In this document: piece by piece, positions 1-9,077 of the stretch | How the letters are laid out: each line of letters begins with the position of its first letter | Numbering within the stretch: the first letter of the stretch is position 1 | Assembly (NCBI GenBank): GCA_963768085.1 | Contig: CAVYGO010000002.1 | Span: 62,001 to 126,000 of the forward strand | Reading direction: 5' to 3' | DNA from: Pukyongia sp963768085 | Lineage (GTDB): Bacteria > Bacteroidota > Bacteroidia > Flavobacteriales > Flavobacteriaceae | DNA: 64,000 nucleotides | Notes under the pieces: model-generated | Seen by the model: the letters and a program-made list of their open reading frames with translations, nothing else | Told to the model about the DNA's origin: nothing | Database searches by the model: none | Position numbers and translations under genes: made by a program

Positions 1-865
1 CTCCCAGGCCTTTACACGTCGGGCACATGCCTTTGGGGGAATTGAAGGAGAAATTATTGGGCTCCGGGTTAGGATATGAAATTCCCGAAGTGGGACACAT
101 CAATGACCGACTGAAATATCGAACTTCTTCTATGTCATTATCCAACACCATTAGCACATCATCACCATGATACATGGCTGTTAGAATGGTTTCTGTAAGC
201 CGTTTGTCGTTATCACTTTCTTCAGTGATCTTTAGGCGATCGATCACGATCTCGATGTCGTGGGTCTTGTATCTATCGATTCGCATTCCTTTTACGATGT
301 CGATTATTTCTCCATCTACCCTTACTTTCAGAAAACCTTGCTTTGCAATTTGATCGAAGAGTTCACGATAATGCCCTTTACGGGAACGCACAACAGGTGC
401 CAGCACAGTCACTTTCTTTCCTTCAAAATCCTTGATGATGAGTTGCTTGATTTGCTCATCGCTGTAGCTCACCATTTTTTCCCCGGTATTAAAACTATAG
501 GCGTCACTGGCACGGGCGAAGAAAAGGCGGAGGAAATCGTAGATCTCGGTGATGGTTCCAACGGTAGAACGCGGACTCCGACTCGTGGTTTTCTGCTCGA
601 TGGCAATAACAGGAGAGAGGCCGTCTATTTTATCCACATCCGGACGTTCGAGGTTTCCAAGGAACTGTCTCGCATAGGCTGAAAATGTTTCTATGTAACG
701 ACGCTGGCCTTCAGCATAGATGGTATCGAACGCAAGGGAAGATTTGCCACTCCCGGAAAGGCCGGTGATCACCACCAGGTTCTCACGGGGAATTCGCACA
801 TCAATGTCCTTTAAATTATGGACTCTGGCCCCTAAGACCTCAATAAAATTCTCCGTTTTTACCAT
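1..865 (-). CDS. uvrA: UvrA, excinuclease ABC subunit A (N-terminal part, cut by window edge)
   Basis: This is the damage-recognition ATPase of nucleotide excision repair, which works as a dimer with UvrB in the cytoplasm. About 288 residues are present; the rest lies beyond base 1. The protein begins MVKTENFIEVLGARVHNLKD and reaches the first Walker A, GLSGSGKSS, near residue 35. Next come QRRYIETFSAYARQFLG and EQKTTSRSPRSTVGT, both typical of UvrA. A CPT zinc-module sequence lies near the cut. The start at 865 is chosen because homology begins immediately there and the ATG lies just behind a TAccTTTG box. No adjacent partner gene is visible. Confidence 0.96.
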   Translation of the reverse strand, partial: MVKTENFIEVLGARVHNLKDIDVRIPRENLVVITGLSGSGKSSLAFDTIYAEGQRRYIETFSAYARQFLGNLERPDVDKIDGLSPVIAIEQKTTSRSPRSTVGTITEIYDFLRLFFARASDAYSFNTGEKMVSYSDEQIKQLIIKDFEGKKVTVLAPVVRSRKGHYRELFDQIAKQGFLKVRVDGEIIDIVKGMRIDRYKTHDIEIVIDRLKITEESDNDKRLTETILTAMYHGDDVLMVLDNDIEEVRYFSRSLMCPTSGISYPNPEPNNFSFNSPKGMCPTCKGLG

Positions 866-871
866 AATTTG

Positions 872-879
872 CAAAGGTA
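872..879 (-). promoter_or_regulatory. candidate -7 box TAccTTTG for uvrA
   Basis: Read on the minus strand the bases are TACCTTTG, a match to the Bacteroidota -7 consensus TAnnTTTG. It ends only six bases before the uvrA ATG, so the transcript would have almost no leader. No clear -33 TTG at the usual spacing was found, so this is motif-based only. Confidence 0.4.
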
Positions 880-976
880 CTCAAATGGATTGGAAAATTA
901 GATTTCCACCAAATCAAAAAACAGGAATTAGATAAAGTTGATTTATTATTCCGCGTCTTATTTGAACTTCAGGTGA

Positions 977-1990
977 TCATGAATTGATCTCCCGGTTGAG
1001 GAACTGGTAGAATGTTGTTGCAATATAAAAGATGATGCTTATCACGAACGCATAGCTACCAATAAGGGCGATCACAGGCAGGCTGTACAACAAAACTGCC
1101 AGAGGTAATAAGAGTCCAAAAAGGACCAGAAACAGAAAGATCAAATAGAGATATCGGATCAGGCCTGGCATATTTCTACTCGATTTTTCCTGAAACTGGA
1201 ATAACTTAGGAATAACCTCTTTGGTCATATATTCGCCTAATTTGGAGAAGAAAACTTCGTTAAAAGAAGAGTCATCAAAATAAGCACTGTCGATCACATT
1301 AGCCAGCGTCATAACTTTTTCCTGGTGTCGTTCAAAAACAGCGTTATAATCCAGGGCTTCCTTAAAGATGCCGTATTTATATCCAAAGTAATACCACAAG
1401 CCAGAGCCACATTTATGCTCCAACCACTTTTTTACTATATCCTGAGAATAGACCTTCGGATAATCTATACTTTCTGCAATTTTTTTGTCCTTTGTGCTCG
1501 TCATAAGCAGGGATTTCATCTCCAGGTACAAATTCTCCGTATCCTGGTAATTATGATGTTCCTGGAGGAATTCAATGGCCAGTTTGGATTTACCTTTGTA
1601 AAATTCCTTGACTTCAAAGAAATTCAGCCCTTCAAATTCATCGTCAATGTATTCCCTCAACCCGGGAAGCCACATTTTAGATCGCAGCAGTATCTCTACA
1701 ATACTTCTGAAATTATGCATTTGCTGAGTTACCTTGCTCAACTTGTCGACCATAATGTCTTTAGTCGATTTAAGGGACATCGCTGTATATGCCATATATA
1801 CCATAATAATAGCCGATAAAAATCCGCTTATACTAATGAAGATCGTGGAGAAACCGATTAGTTTTTCGGCAAATTCAGGTGTCGCAGAAACTTTCTGCTG
1901 AAGGAAAAATATAAGAGCAATGCAGAGCAGTCCACTAAATACAAGTGGAATAATCGCATACAAATCCTTGAAGAAAGATTTTTTTCTCAT
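977..1990 (-). CDS. membrane protein of unknown function
   Basis: I do not recognise a family. The 337-residue protein has a basic N-terminus (MRKKSFFKD), two hydrophobic segments at about residues 10-30 and 45-70, a charged and aromatic central region of about 190 residues, and a hydrophobic C-terminal pair (about 280-330). This suggests a membrane-anchored protein with one large soluble domain between two hairpins. The ATG at 1990 is preferred over the upstream in-frame TTG at 2008 because it places a basic stretch directly before the first membrane segment. It stands alone, next to uvrA on one side and a 230-base gap on the other. Confidence 0.75.
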   Translation of the reverse strand: MRKKSFFKDLYAIIPLVFSGLLCIALIFFLQQKVSATPEFAEKLIGFSTIFISISGFLSAIIMVYMAYTAMSLKSTKDIMVDKLSKVTQQMHNFRSIVEILLRSKMWLPGLREYIDDEFEGLNFFEVKEFYKGKSKLAIEFLQEHHNYQDTENLYLEMKSLLMTSTKDKKIAESIDYPKVYSQDIVKKWLEHKCGSGLWYYFGYKYGIFKEALDYNAVFERHQEKVMTLANVIDSAYFDDSSFNEVFFSKLGEYMTKEVIPKLFQFQEKSSRNMPGLIRYLYLIFLFLVLFGLLLPLAVLLYSLPVIALIGSYAFVISIIFYIATTFYQFLNREINS

Positions 1991-2120
1991 ACATAAGTAT
2001 CGCAACAAGAATGTATAGCGGGGGGCGGCTCACTACGCAAGTTAGCAGCGCCTTTAGGATAATTGTTCCTTCTGCGCTTTGAGTTTTGCGATGTTAATTA
2101 GTAACGTTAAAAACTATACC

Positions 2121-2144
2121 AAAAATAGCCAATTAATCGGCTAT
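2121..2144 (-). terminator. candidate terminator after the gamma-glutamyltransferase gene
   Basis: ATAGCC (2125-2130) and GGCTAT (2139-2144) form a perfect six-base-pair stem with an eight-base loop. On the minus strand it is followed by five T residues. It lies about 75 bases past the stop codon at 2221. The stem is short, so strength is uncertain. A second perfect inverted repeat, TCGATAAA/TTTATCGA (2166-2190), lies between it and the gene but has no T tract. Confidence 0.45.
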
Positions 2145-2220
2145 ATGTAGTAATTTACCTACAATTCGATAAATTGTTGAGGTTTATCGATTAACGGAAG
2201 GATATTTCCTACAATAAGCT

Positions 2221-3903
2221 TTAATATCCAACGGCTGTGTCATCTCCACGCAGATCGGCTCCTCCTTCCATTTTGCCGTCCGGGAGCATTAGAATCGCAT
2301 CGATCTTGCCAATTATGGGGTCTACCTCGGTGTTCTCGGGATAACCCAGGGCCTCTAATTGCATTTTTAACTCGTTTGGAAATCGCCCGTATTCATATCG
2401 TATGGCGTCTGGTAACCATTGATGATGAAATCGTGGTACATTAACTGCTTCCTGCATGGGCATGTTATATTCATAAACGTTTAGAATGGCTTGTAAGACC
2501 GAAGTTATGATCGTGGCACCTCCGGGAGTACCCACCACCATCCACAATTCGCCGTCTTTTTCAACGATCGTTGGTGTCATGGAACTTAACATGCGTTTTT
2601 GTGGTTCAATGGCATTTGCCGCCCCACCTGTGAGTCCGTAAATATTTGGCTGACCCGGCTTAGCGCTGAAATCGTCCATTTCATTGTTCAGAAAGAAACC
2701 CAATTCCTTTACATATAGCTTAGAACCGAATGCTGAATTTAATGTGGTTGTTACCGAGGCGGCGTTTCCAAACTGGTCCACGATGGAAAAGTGTGTGGTC
2801 TCCGGGCTTTCATATCCTGTGATTGTTGCCGTTTTAATCGATTCTGATGGTGTTGCTGCGTCGAAGGAAAATGTTGACATTCGATCCTTTAAATAGTCGT
2901 CTGAAAGTAACGAATCGACGGGAATATCGATAAAATCAGGATCTCCCAGGTAATAACTCCTATCCGCATAGGCCCTGCGTTCAGCTTCAGTAATGATCTG
3001 TATGGCCTTCACGGAATTGTGATCGTAATCGGCCAGGGAATAGGGTTCAAGCATTTTCATGATCTGAGCCAGGCAAATTCCGCCGCTCGAGGGAGGGGCC
3101 ATGGATATAACGTCGAGATCCTTGTATTTAAAGACCAGTGGTTCTCTCCATTTTGCTTCGTAGATGGCCAAGTCCTCCATGGTAATAATTCCACCTTTCT
3201 TCCGAATGAAATCCACTAATATCCTGGCAGTTTCACCTCGATAGAATTCGGCCAGTCCATTTTCAGAAATTCGAGTAAGCGTTGTTGCCAGTGCCGTATT
3301 TTTTACAATATCTCCTGCTGAAATATCTTCTGTATATAGAAAAGGTTCTCCGGTAACCTCTTCGAATTTCGTCTTGTATTCTGCGAATTGTTTTTCCTGT
3401 TTTTTAGTAACTGTATAACCTGCCTCAGCCAATTCGATCACCGGTTCGAGAATTTCCTCCATAGGCAGGGATCCTAGTTTTTCATGAATAGCAAACAGTC
3501 CGGCGATCGTACCCGGAACGCCAATGGCCAATCCTCCTATTTTACTTTTTTCCTGCTGAAAATCGCCATTCTCATCCAGGTACATATCTCTAGAGGCAGC
3601 AAGTGGGGCTGTTTCTCTGAAATCGAAACTCCCTAATTCACCATATTGGGTTCGATAGACTAAAAATCCGCCACCACCGAGATTGCCAGCATACGGATAA
3701 CTTACAGCAAGCGCCAATTCGACGGCTACCGAGGCATCGTAGGCATTTCCGCCCTTTTTTAGTATTTCTATTCCAATTTGTGAAGCCTCTTCACGGGCAG
3801 AAACGATCATGGCATTTTCTGTGATCACTCCTTGTGCCGGTTCGTATATTACTTTTTGTTCAGTCTCGGTTTTACAAGCGGTGAACAGGAGAAAAAAGAA
3901 CAC
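2221..3903 (-). CDS. ggt: gamma-glutamyltransferase, probable lipoprotein (5' end disturbed)
   Basis: This Ntn-hydrolase cleaves the gamma-glutamyl bond of glutathione and related compounds, acting in the periplasm or on the cell surface. The family is clear from GNLGGGGF, the autocleavage and nucleophile site ETTHFSIVD with the catalytic Thr near residue 369, and the C-terminal GTPGGATI. The length of about 560 residues is normal. The readable frame starts at a GTG, giving a hydrophobic N-terminus ending in LLFTAC without a basic start. An ATG at 3918-3920 in another frame would give MRPLYYVFFFLLFTAC, a proper lipoprotein signal, if one more C were present in the CCC at 3912-3914. That ATG would overlap the stop of the ACP phosphodiesterase gene, so the two are probably one operon. 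Confidence 0.93.
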   Translation of the reverse strand: MFFFLLFTACKTETEQKVIYEPAQGVITENAMIVSAREEASQIGIEILKKGGNAYDASVAVELALAVSYPYAGNLGGGGFLVYRTQYGELGSFDFRETAPLAASRDMYLDENGDFQQEKSKIGGLAIGVPGTIAGLFAIHEKLGSLPMEEILEPVIELAEAGYTVTKKQEKQFAEYKTKFEEVTGEPFLYTEDISAGDIVKNTALATTLTRISENGLAEFYRGETARILVDFIRKKGGIITMEDLAIYEAKWREPLVFKYKDLDVISMAPPSSGGICLAQIMKMLEPYSLADYDHNSVKAIQIITEAERRAYADRSYYLGDPDFIDIPVDSLLSDDYLKDRMSTFSFDAATPSESIKTATITGYESPETTHFSIVDQFGNAASVTTTLNSAFGSKLYVKELGFFLNNEMDDFSAKPGQPNIYGLTGGAANAIEPQKRMLSSMTPTIVEKDGELWMVVGTPGGATIITSVLQAILNVYEYNMPMQEAVNVPRFHHQWLPDAIRYEYGRFPNELKMQLEALGYPENTEVDPIIGKIDAILMLPDGKMEGGADLRGDDTAVGY

Positions 3904-3916
3904 ATAATAAAGGGTC

Positions 3917-4498
3917 TCATAGTTGATTCAGTTTATTTTCAGAATAGGCCTTCAAATCGGCAAAAAAAGAGGTGAATTCTCTTTGAATTCGTCGTAGTAT
4001 TCTTCCAACTCCATAACTGCAAAATTCATTTTCGACTTATCTTTTGTACGCACATTCATTTGGGCAAGAATTCTGCTTATACCCTGCACACTGGCATAGC
4101 TCAACAACCAGTTATCTGCTATCATATACGGCATCATCCGCTTTATGCGACCGGGTAGTAGTTCAAAATTATTCCGAAGTAATTCATAAAAATCATCCAC
4201 ATATTCGGACAGGGGTTGATGTGATAATCCATCCAGTTCCTGGCAAGGAAATGATCGTAGAGTATATCCACTATCACTCCGCTGTAATGACCGTAATTTT
4301 CATGAAGTCGTTGGTACTCTGACGCACGGTTGGATGCTGATCCGTATAGCTGTCGATCCCACGATGCAGTAAAATACCTTTCTGAATTTTCTCCGGAAAT
4401 TTCAGATACTTTTTCCCTTTGATACTGTCTGCGAAGAAGTTGCCTAATGTTATTCCTTCATCATCTCCCGAAAGATATATATGTGCAAGAAAATTCAT
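3917..4498 (-). pseudogene. ACP phosphodiesterase (AcpH-like), broken by frameshifts
   Basis: The intact family removes the 4'-phosphopantetheine arm from acyl carrier protein. The frame opens with MNFLAHIYLSGDDEG and continues through GILLHRGIDSYTD. It then shifts frame at 4313-4314 into HENYGHYSGVIVDILYDHF, shifts again at the G4 run at 4212-4215 into SEYVDDFYELL and MMPYMIADNWLL, and shifts once more between 3962 and 3984 before a tail DLKAYSENKLNQL. Each break is repaired by adding one base to a homopolymer. The repaired gene ends in TGA at 3917-3919, overlapping the ATG of the transferase gene. Sequence error is more likely than true decay because the protein is otherwise well conserved, but the locus cannot be read through as given. 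Confidence 0.82.
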
Positions 4499-4543
4499 TG
4501 GGACAATTTACAAAATCGGAGGATGATTATGAGTTATAAAAAG

Positions 4544-4551
4544 TATCTTTG
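4544..4551 (+). promoter_or_regulatory. -7 box TAtcTTTG for the phosphoglucosamine mutase gene
   Basis: TATCTTTG matches TAnnTTTG and ends 18 bases before the ATG at 4570. An in-frame TTG at 4549 falls inside this box, which argues against it as the start. No -33 TTG at standard spacing is evident. Confidence 0.5.
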
Positions 4552-4569
4552 CTTCAAAATTTTCAGAGC

Positions 4570-5958
4570 ATGACCCTTATAAAATCTATTTCAGGTATAC
4601 GCGGTACCATTGGCGGCAAACAAGGAGAAAATCTAACGCCATTGGATGCCGTTATGTATGCTGCTGCCTATGGAGCTTATATAAAACAGCAGCGAAACAA
4701 AGAGAATTACCGGGTTGTCGTGGGCAGGGATGCCAGAATATCGGGAGAGATGATCCAGCAGTTGGTTATGAACACCCTGGTGGGAATGGGATTTCATGTG
4801 ATCGACCTGGGTCTTTCAACAACTCCTACAGTTGAAATGGCTGTACCCATGGAACACGCGGATGGTGGGATCATTCTTACCGCGAGTCATAATCCGAAAC
4901 AATGGAACGCCCTTAAGCTTTTAAATTATAAAGGAGAATTCCTGAATGCCGAAGCAGGACAGAAAATACTTGAAATAGCGGAAACCGGTGAGATTGAATA
5001 TTCAGAAGTTGATGACCTTGGCCGCATTACCCGCAACGATGCTTATATCGACATGCATATCGATGAGATCCTCGATCTATCTGCTGTGAATTTAGAAGCC
5101 ATTAAGAAGGCAAACTTCCGGGTTGTGGTAGATGGTGTAAATTCTACCGGGGGCATAGCGGTCCCGTTATTATTACATGCATTAGGCGTACACCCGGTGA
5201 AATTATATTGTGAGCCAACAGGGCATTTCCCTCACAATCCGGAACCACTTAAAGAACATCTAACCGACCTCATGCGTATGGTGGTGGAGGAAAAAGCAGA
5301 TTTTGGGATCGTTGTGGATCCTGATGTAGACCGTCTTGCATTTGTAGATGAAAAAGGAGAAATGTTCGGTGAAGAATATACGCTGGTGGCAGTCGCCGAT
5401 TATTTACTGGGCAGGAACTCGGGGAACACCGTATCCAATATGTCTTCGTCCCGTGCTCTGCGTGATATTACCAATAAACATGGCGGTTCATATACAGCGA
5501 GCGCTGTAGGAGAAGTAAATGTGGTTCAGATGATGAAAGATACCAATGCCGTGATAGGAGGAGAAGGAAATGGTGGTATTATCTATCCTGAACTGCACTA
5601 CGGACGTGATAGCCTGGTGGGAATTGCTTTATTTCTGAGTCATCTAGCCGAATTAAACATTCCGGTAAGTGAACTTAGGAAAACCTATCCTTCTTACTTC
5701 ATGAGTAAAAAGAAAATTCAATTAACACCTGACCTTGATGTAGATGCAATTCTAAAAGCAATGGGAGAGAAATATGCCTCGGAAGACATTAAAACTATTG
5801 ATGGTGTAAAAATTGATTTTGCTGAAAATTGGGTGCATCTCAGAAAGTCTAATACAGAGCCCATTATCAGGATCTATACCGAAGCGACGTCACAAGAAAC
5901 GGCAGATTCTCTGGCCGATCGCTTTATCGCTGAAATAAAGGAAGTAGCAAATCGTTAA
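4570..5958 (+). CDS. glmM: phosphoglucosamine mutase
   Basis: The enzyme converts glucosamine-6-phosphate to glucosamine-1-phosphate, feeding UDP-GlcNAc for peptidoglycan, LPS and exopolysaccharide. The 462-residue protein has all four alpha-D-phosphohexomutase signatures: the phosphoserine loop LTASHNPKQWN with Ser near residue 106, the metal loop VVDPDVDRLAF, the sugar loop GGEGNGGIIYP, and the phosphate loop RKSNTEPIIRIYTEA. The start at 4570 gives MTLIKSISGIRGTIGG, the usual family N-terminus. Discrimination from phosphomannomutase rests on overall likeness to Bacteroidota GlmM proteins; a PMM/PGM role cannot be excluded. The gene is transcribed away from the ACP phosphodiesterase locus. 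Confidence 0.9.
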   Translation: MTLIKSISGIRGTIGGKQGENLTPLDAVMYAAAYGAYIKQQRNKENYRVVVGRDARISGEMIQQLVMNTLVGMGFHVIDLGLSTTPTVEMAVPMEHADGGIILTASHNPKQWNALKLLNYKGEFLNAEAGQKILEIAETGEIEYSEVDDLGRITRNDAYIDMHIDEILDLSAVNLEAIKKANFRVVVDGVNSTGGIAVPLLLHALGVHPVKLYCEPTGHFPHNPEPLKEHLTDLMRMVVEEKADFGIVVDPDVDRLAFVDEKGEMFGEEYTLVAVADYLLGRNSGNTVSNMSSSRALRDITNKHGGSYTASAVGEVNVVQMMKDTNAVIGGEGNGGIIYPELHYGRDSLVGIALFLSHLAELNIPVSELRKTYPSYFMSKKKIQLTPDLDVDAILKAMGEKYASEDIKTIDGVKIDFAENWVHLRKSNTEPIIRIYTEATSQETADSLADRFIAEIKEVANR

Positions 5959-5989
5959 GTTTTAGTATTTTTACCTTAAATCGTTCACA

Positions 5990-7480
5990 ATGTTCAAAAC
6001 AACCCAAATATTAAGCACGGAGATGGAGACCTACTTTGCTCCCTTTCGAAATAATATTCTGGGCATTGATCAGACCTTTGAGTCACCCTACGGAACCAAA
6101 ACAATAGTCTATACAGACTGGACTGCCAGCGGCAGGCTCTATAAGCCAATCGAGGATAAGATGATCCATACTTTTGGTCCTTTTGTGGCAAATACGCATA
6201 CCGAAACAGCAGTGACCGGGACGACCATGACCCATGCATATCATCATGCGCGCAAAATAATCAAAGAACATGTGAACGCAGGACAGGACGATGTACTCAT
6301 TACAACCGGTACAGGAATGACCGGAGCGGTAAATAAATTTCTTCGGATTCTGGGGCTTAAGATACCTGAACAAGTTAAGGATCAATTATCCATAAAGGAT
6401 GAAGACAGGCCCGTCGTTTTTGTTTCTCACATGGAACATCATAGCAATCAGACCTCCTGGTTGGAAACCATAGCCACAGTGGAAGTTATTCCCTGTAATG
6501 AAGTGGGATTGTTCTGTATAGAAAATCTGAAAGAACTGATAGATAAATATCGGGACAGAGAGGTGAAGATTGCTTCCATCACCAGCTGTTCGAATGTAAC
6601 TGGAATTAAGACTCCCTATCATGAAGTAGCCAAACTAATGCACCAGAATAACGGATTGTGTTTTGTTGATTTCGCTTGTTCGGCACCTTACATTGAAATT
6701 AATATACATCCTGAAGATCCTGAGGAATCTTTGGATGCCATTTTTCTTTCTCCGCATAAGTTCCTGGGAGGGCCCGGCTCCAGTGGAGTGCTTATCTTCA
6801 ACAAAAAACTTTATAACAATCTGGTACCTGATTGTCCCGGAGGGGGCACTGTCGATTGGACCACTCCCTGGGGAACACATAAGTATATTGAAAATATTGA
6901 AGAACGGGAAGATGGTGGTACACCAGGTTTCCTTCAGGTAATACGCACCTCGCTGGCAATCCGATTAAAAGAAAAGATGGGGGTAAAGAATATTCTGAAA
7001 CGTGAGGAAGAATTGCTCACCTATGTATTCGAACGCCTGGAACAAGAACCTAAAATATCTATTCTCGCAGGTGAGCATAAGGAGCGGCTGGGAGTCATTT
7101 CCATATTAATCGGGGATATGCATCACGATCTTGCTGTAAAAATGCTCAATGACCGTTATGGTATTCAAACAAGAGGAGGATGCAGTTGTGCAGGAACGTA
7201 CGGACATTATTTATTGCAGATAGATCATAATAAATCGGATGAGATTATCGGTAAGATGAGTGAGGGAAACTATTTGTTAAAACCGGGATGGGTGCGTTTT
7301 TCCATTCATCCAACAACTACAAATGCAGAAATTGCCTATGTATGTGACAGCCTGATAGAACTCGCCAATAATTACGAGGAATGGTTTAAGGAATACGAGT
7401 TCAATCAAGGGAAATTCACCCACCTATCAGAAGAGTTGAAGCCCTTTTCACCCTTGGAGTCTGAGTGGTTCGATCTTTAA
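5990..7480 (+). CDS. PLP-dependent class V aminotransferase-like protein
   Basis: This is a fold-type I PLP enzyme of the cysteine desulfurase/class V group. The Schiff-base lysine is in SPHKFLGGPGSSG, the aspartate site is in FVDFACSAP, and the small domain carries RGGCSCAGTYGH, in the place where desulfurases have their cysteine loop. At 496 residues it is about 90 longer than SufS or IscS, with the extra length between the N-terminal TDWTASGRLY region and the core and at the C-terminus. The substrate is not evident. It may be a desulfurase-like lyase, but no sulfur-carrier gene is next to it. It follows glmM after 31 bases and overlaps the tail of the convergent acyltransferase gene by four bases. 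Confidence 0.85.
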   Translation: MFKTTQILSTEMETYFAPFRNNILGIDQTFESPYGTKTIVYTDWTASGRLYKPIEDKMIHTFGPFVANTHTETAVTGTTMTHAYHHARKIIKEHVNAGQDDVLITTGTGMTGAVNKFLRILGLKIPEQVKDQLSIKDEDRPVVFVSHMEHHSNQTSWLETIATVEVIPCNEVGLFCIENLKELIDKYRDREVKIASITSCSNVTGIKTPYHEVAKLMHQNNGLCFVDFACSAPYIEINIHPEDPEESLDAIFLSPHKFLGGPGSSGVLIFNKKLYNNLVPDCPGGGTVDWTTPWGTHKYIENIEEREDGGTPGFLQVIRTSLAIRLKEKMGVKNILKREEELLTYVFERLEQEPKISILAGEHKERLGVISILIGDMHHDLAVKMLNDRYGIQTRGGCSCAGTYGHYLLQIDHNKSDEIIGKMSEGNYLLKPGWVRFSIHPTTTNAEIAYVCDSLIELANNYEEWFKEYEFNQGKFTHLSEELKPFSPLESEWFDL

Positions 7481-8346
7481 TTTCTGAGTTTCCAGCGTTT
7501 ATGAGACCAGAGATAGTATTCGGGTGCAGTTTGGATTTGCTTCTCAATTTCATTTAAAAACATCCGGGTAATCTTGTAATCTTCGTACTCTTTTGGATTT
7601 TCGGCAAGAAGGACAAAACGCGCACTATAATAACCCCGCTTTACCTTTTTTACCTTTAAGTAAACCGAAGCAAAGTCTAGTTTCTTGGCGAGCTCTTCGG
7701 AACCAGTGAAAACAGGCACATCTATACCCATGAAAGTATCGCGATATTTGAAAGCGCCTGGTTTTGGTGTTTGATCGGCCAAAATTACCGTCAAAGTCTT
7801 TATTTTTTCTTTGGTATGACGAAATAAAACCTGAACGATCTTTCTATTACTGACAATTTCCCCACCATAGCGTCCGCGTATCTTTTTAACAAGTTTATCG
7901 AAAGAATCGTTGTCCAGTTTTTTATACACAGCCAGCCCTTCATGTTTAATTTGTTTTACCAGGATACCACTCCATTCCCAGTTTGCATAATGTGCGCAAA
8001 GGAGTAATATACTTTTGTGGTTATCGTATAATCCATCCAGTAATTCCAGATTTTCAAAGTTATATCGCTTTCTTATTTCCTTTTCTGAGATTGTTATATT
8101 TTTAATGGTTTCGAAGATTATATCGCACAAATGGCGGTAAAATTTTATTGCAATAATCCTGCGTTCCTTGTCTGTTTTTTCGGGAAAAGCCAGTTTCAGA
8201 TTACTGAACACCACCTTTTTACGATAACCAACTATATGAAAGATAACGAAGGACAAGGCATCCGATGTAATATACAACACCCACATCGGAAGAATCGATG
8301 TAATCCAGAGGATCGGGTAAATTATCAGATAAACCAGTCGCTGCAT
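7477..8346 (-). CDS. lipid A biosynthesis-type acyltransferase (LpxL/HtrB family)
   Basis: These inner-membrane enzymes add a secondary acyl chain to lipid A or a related lipid. The 289-residue protein has one hydrophobic N-terminal anchor of about residues 5-35. The catalytic HX4E motif is HYANWE in LLCAHYANWEW near residue 124, followed by the conserved LADQTPKPGAF region. The C-terminus YYLWSHKRWK is typical of the family. The gene stands alone with a TAgtTTTG box 15 bases upstream. Which acyl chain or acceptor it uses cannot be told from sequence. Confidence 0.9.
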   Translation of the reverse strand: MQRLVYLIIYPILWITSILPMWVLYITSDALSFVIFHIVGYRKKVVFSNLKLAFPEKTDKERRIIAIKFYRHLCDIIFETIKNITISEKEIRKRYNFENLELLDGLYDNHKSILLLCAHYANWEWSGILVKQIKHEGLAVYKKLDNDSFDKLVKKIRGRYGGEIVSNRKIVQVLFRHTKEKIKTLTVILADQTPKPGAFKYRDTFMGIDVPVFTGSEELAKKLDFASVYLKVKKVKRGYYSARFVLLAENPKEYEDYKITRMFLNEIEKQIQTAPEYYLWSHKRWKLRN

Positions 8347-8360
8347 AGGTTATTTTACAA

Positions 8361-8368
8361 CAAAACTA
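8361..8368 (-). promoter_or_regulatory. candidate -7 box TAgtTTTG for the acyltransferase gene
   Basis: CAAAACTA on the plus strand reads TAGTTTTG on the minus strand, a match to TAnnTTTG, 14 bases before the ATG at 8346. No -33 element was identified. Confidence 0.35.
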
Positions 8369-8414
8369 ACTAAATTTATTGCATTGTAATTCGTAAACCA
8401 CTTCAGAAGCTATT

Positions 8415-9065
8415 ATGCAGAACATAGATACTGCTACTATCATCATCATTGCCACTAACATTATCATTTCATTAAAAGGGTTTAACGATTTTTCATTCTT
8501 TGAAAAATATAAATTCAATATTGCTGGAATTCGTAGGGGAGAGCAGTTGCGAATGTTCTCTTCAGGGTTTTTACATGTAGATTACACCCATCTGCTTTTC
8601 AATATGTTAACGCTGTATTTCTTTGCCAATGTGGTAATCGGTGCGTTAGGAGTGACCCGATTCGTTCTCTTATATATTGCGAGCCTGATTGTAGGAAATC
8701 TGTTCTCCTATTATTTTCACAAAGATGAATACCATTACAGTGCCGTTGGAGCCAGCGGAGCGGTCATGGGGGTATTGTATTCGGCAATTCTGTTTTATCC
8801 CGACATGAGTTTATATTTATTTTTTATTCCGATCCCAATTCCTGCATGGGTGGTAGGGATATTGTACCTTTTTTATTCGATATATGGTATGCGTTCCCGT
8901 CACGGAAATATTGGCCATGACGCACATTTTGGTGGCGCCATTGCCGGCTATGTATTGACCCTGGCATTTGTTCCGGCCATATTCGAGACAAGCCTGTGGA
9001 TCGTTATCTTACTGGCCATACCTATTATTTTATTATTTATCTTACACAAACTGGGAAAAATTTGA
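8415..9065 (+). CDS. rhomboid-family intramembrane serine protease
   Basis: It cleaves membrane proteins inside the bilayer. The 216-residue protein has six hydrophobic segments. The catalytic Ser lies in GASGAV near residue 114 and the catalytic His in GHDAHFGGAIAGY near residue 171, giving the Ser-His dyad. The loop sequence FLHVDYTHLLFNM matches the usual rhomboid L1/TM2 region, including HLLFNM. The substrate is unknown. It is followed after 12 bases by a SIMPL-domain gene in the same direction, so the two may be co-transcribed. Confidence 0.92.
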   Translation: MQNIDTATIIIIATNIIISLKGFNDFSFFEKYKFNIAGIRRGEQLRMFSSGFLHVDYTHLLFNMLTLYFFANVVIGALGVTRFVLLYIASLIVGNLFSYYFHKDEYHYSAVGASGAVMGVLYSAILFYPDMSLYLFFIPIPIPAWVVGILYLFYSIYGMRSRHGNIGHDAHFGGAIAGYVLTLAFVPAIFETSLWIVILLAIPIILLFILHKLGKI

Positions 9066-9077
9066 AAATTTTAAAAC

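Noticed and set aside
260..935. Plus-strand frames opposite uvrA
   Set aside because: They lie antisense to a well-conserved UvrA sequence and show no family likeness of their own.
2166..2190. Perfect eight-base inverted repeat TCGATAAA/TTTATCGA
   Set aside because: A+T-rich, no T tract and no second copy; it could be chance or an operator, but there is nothing to assign it to.
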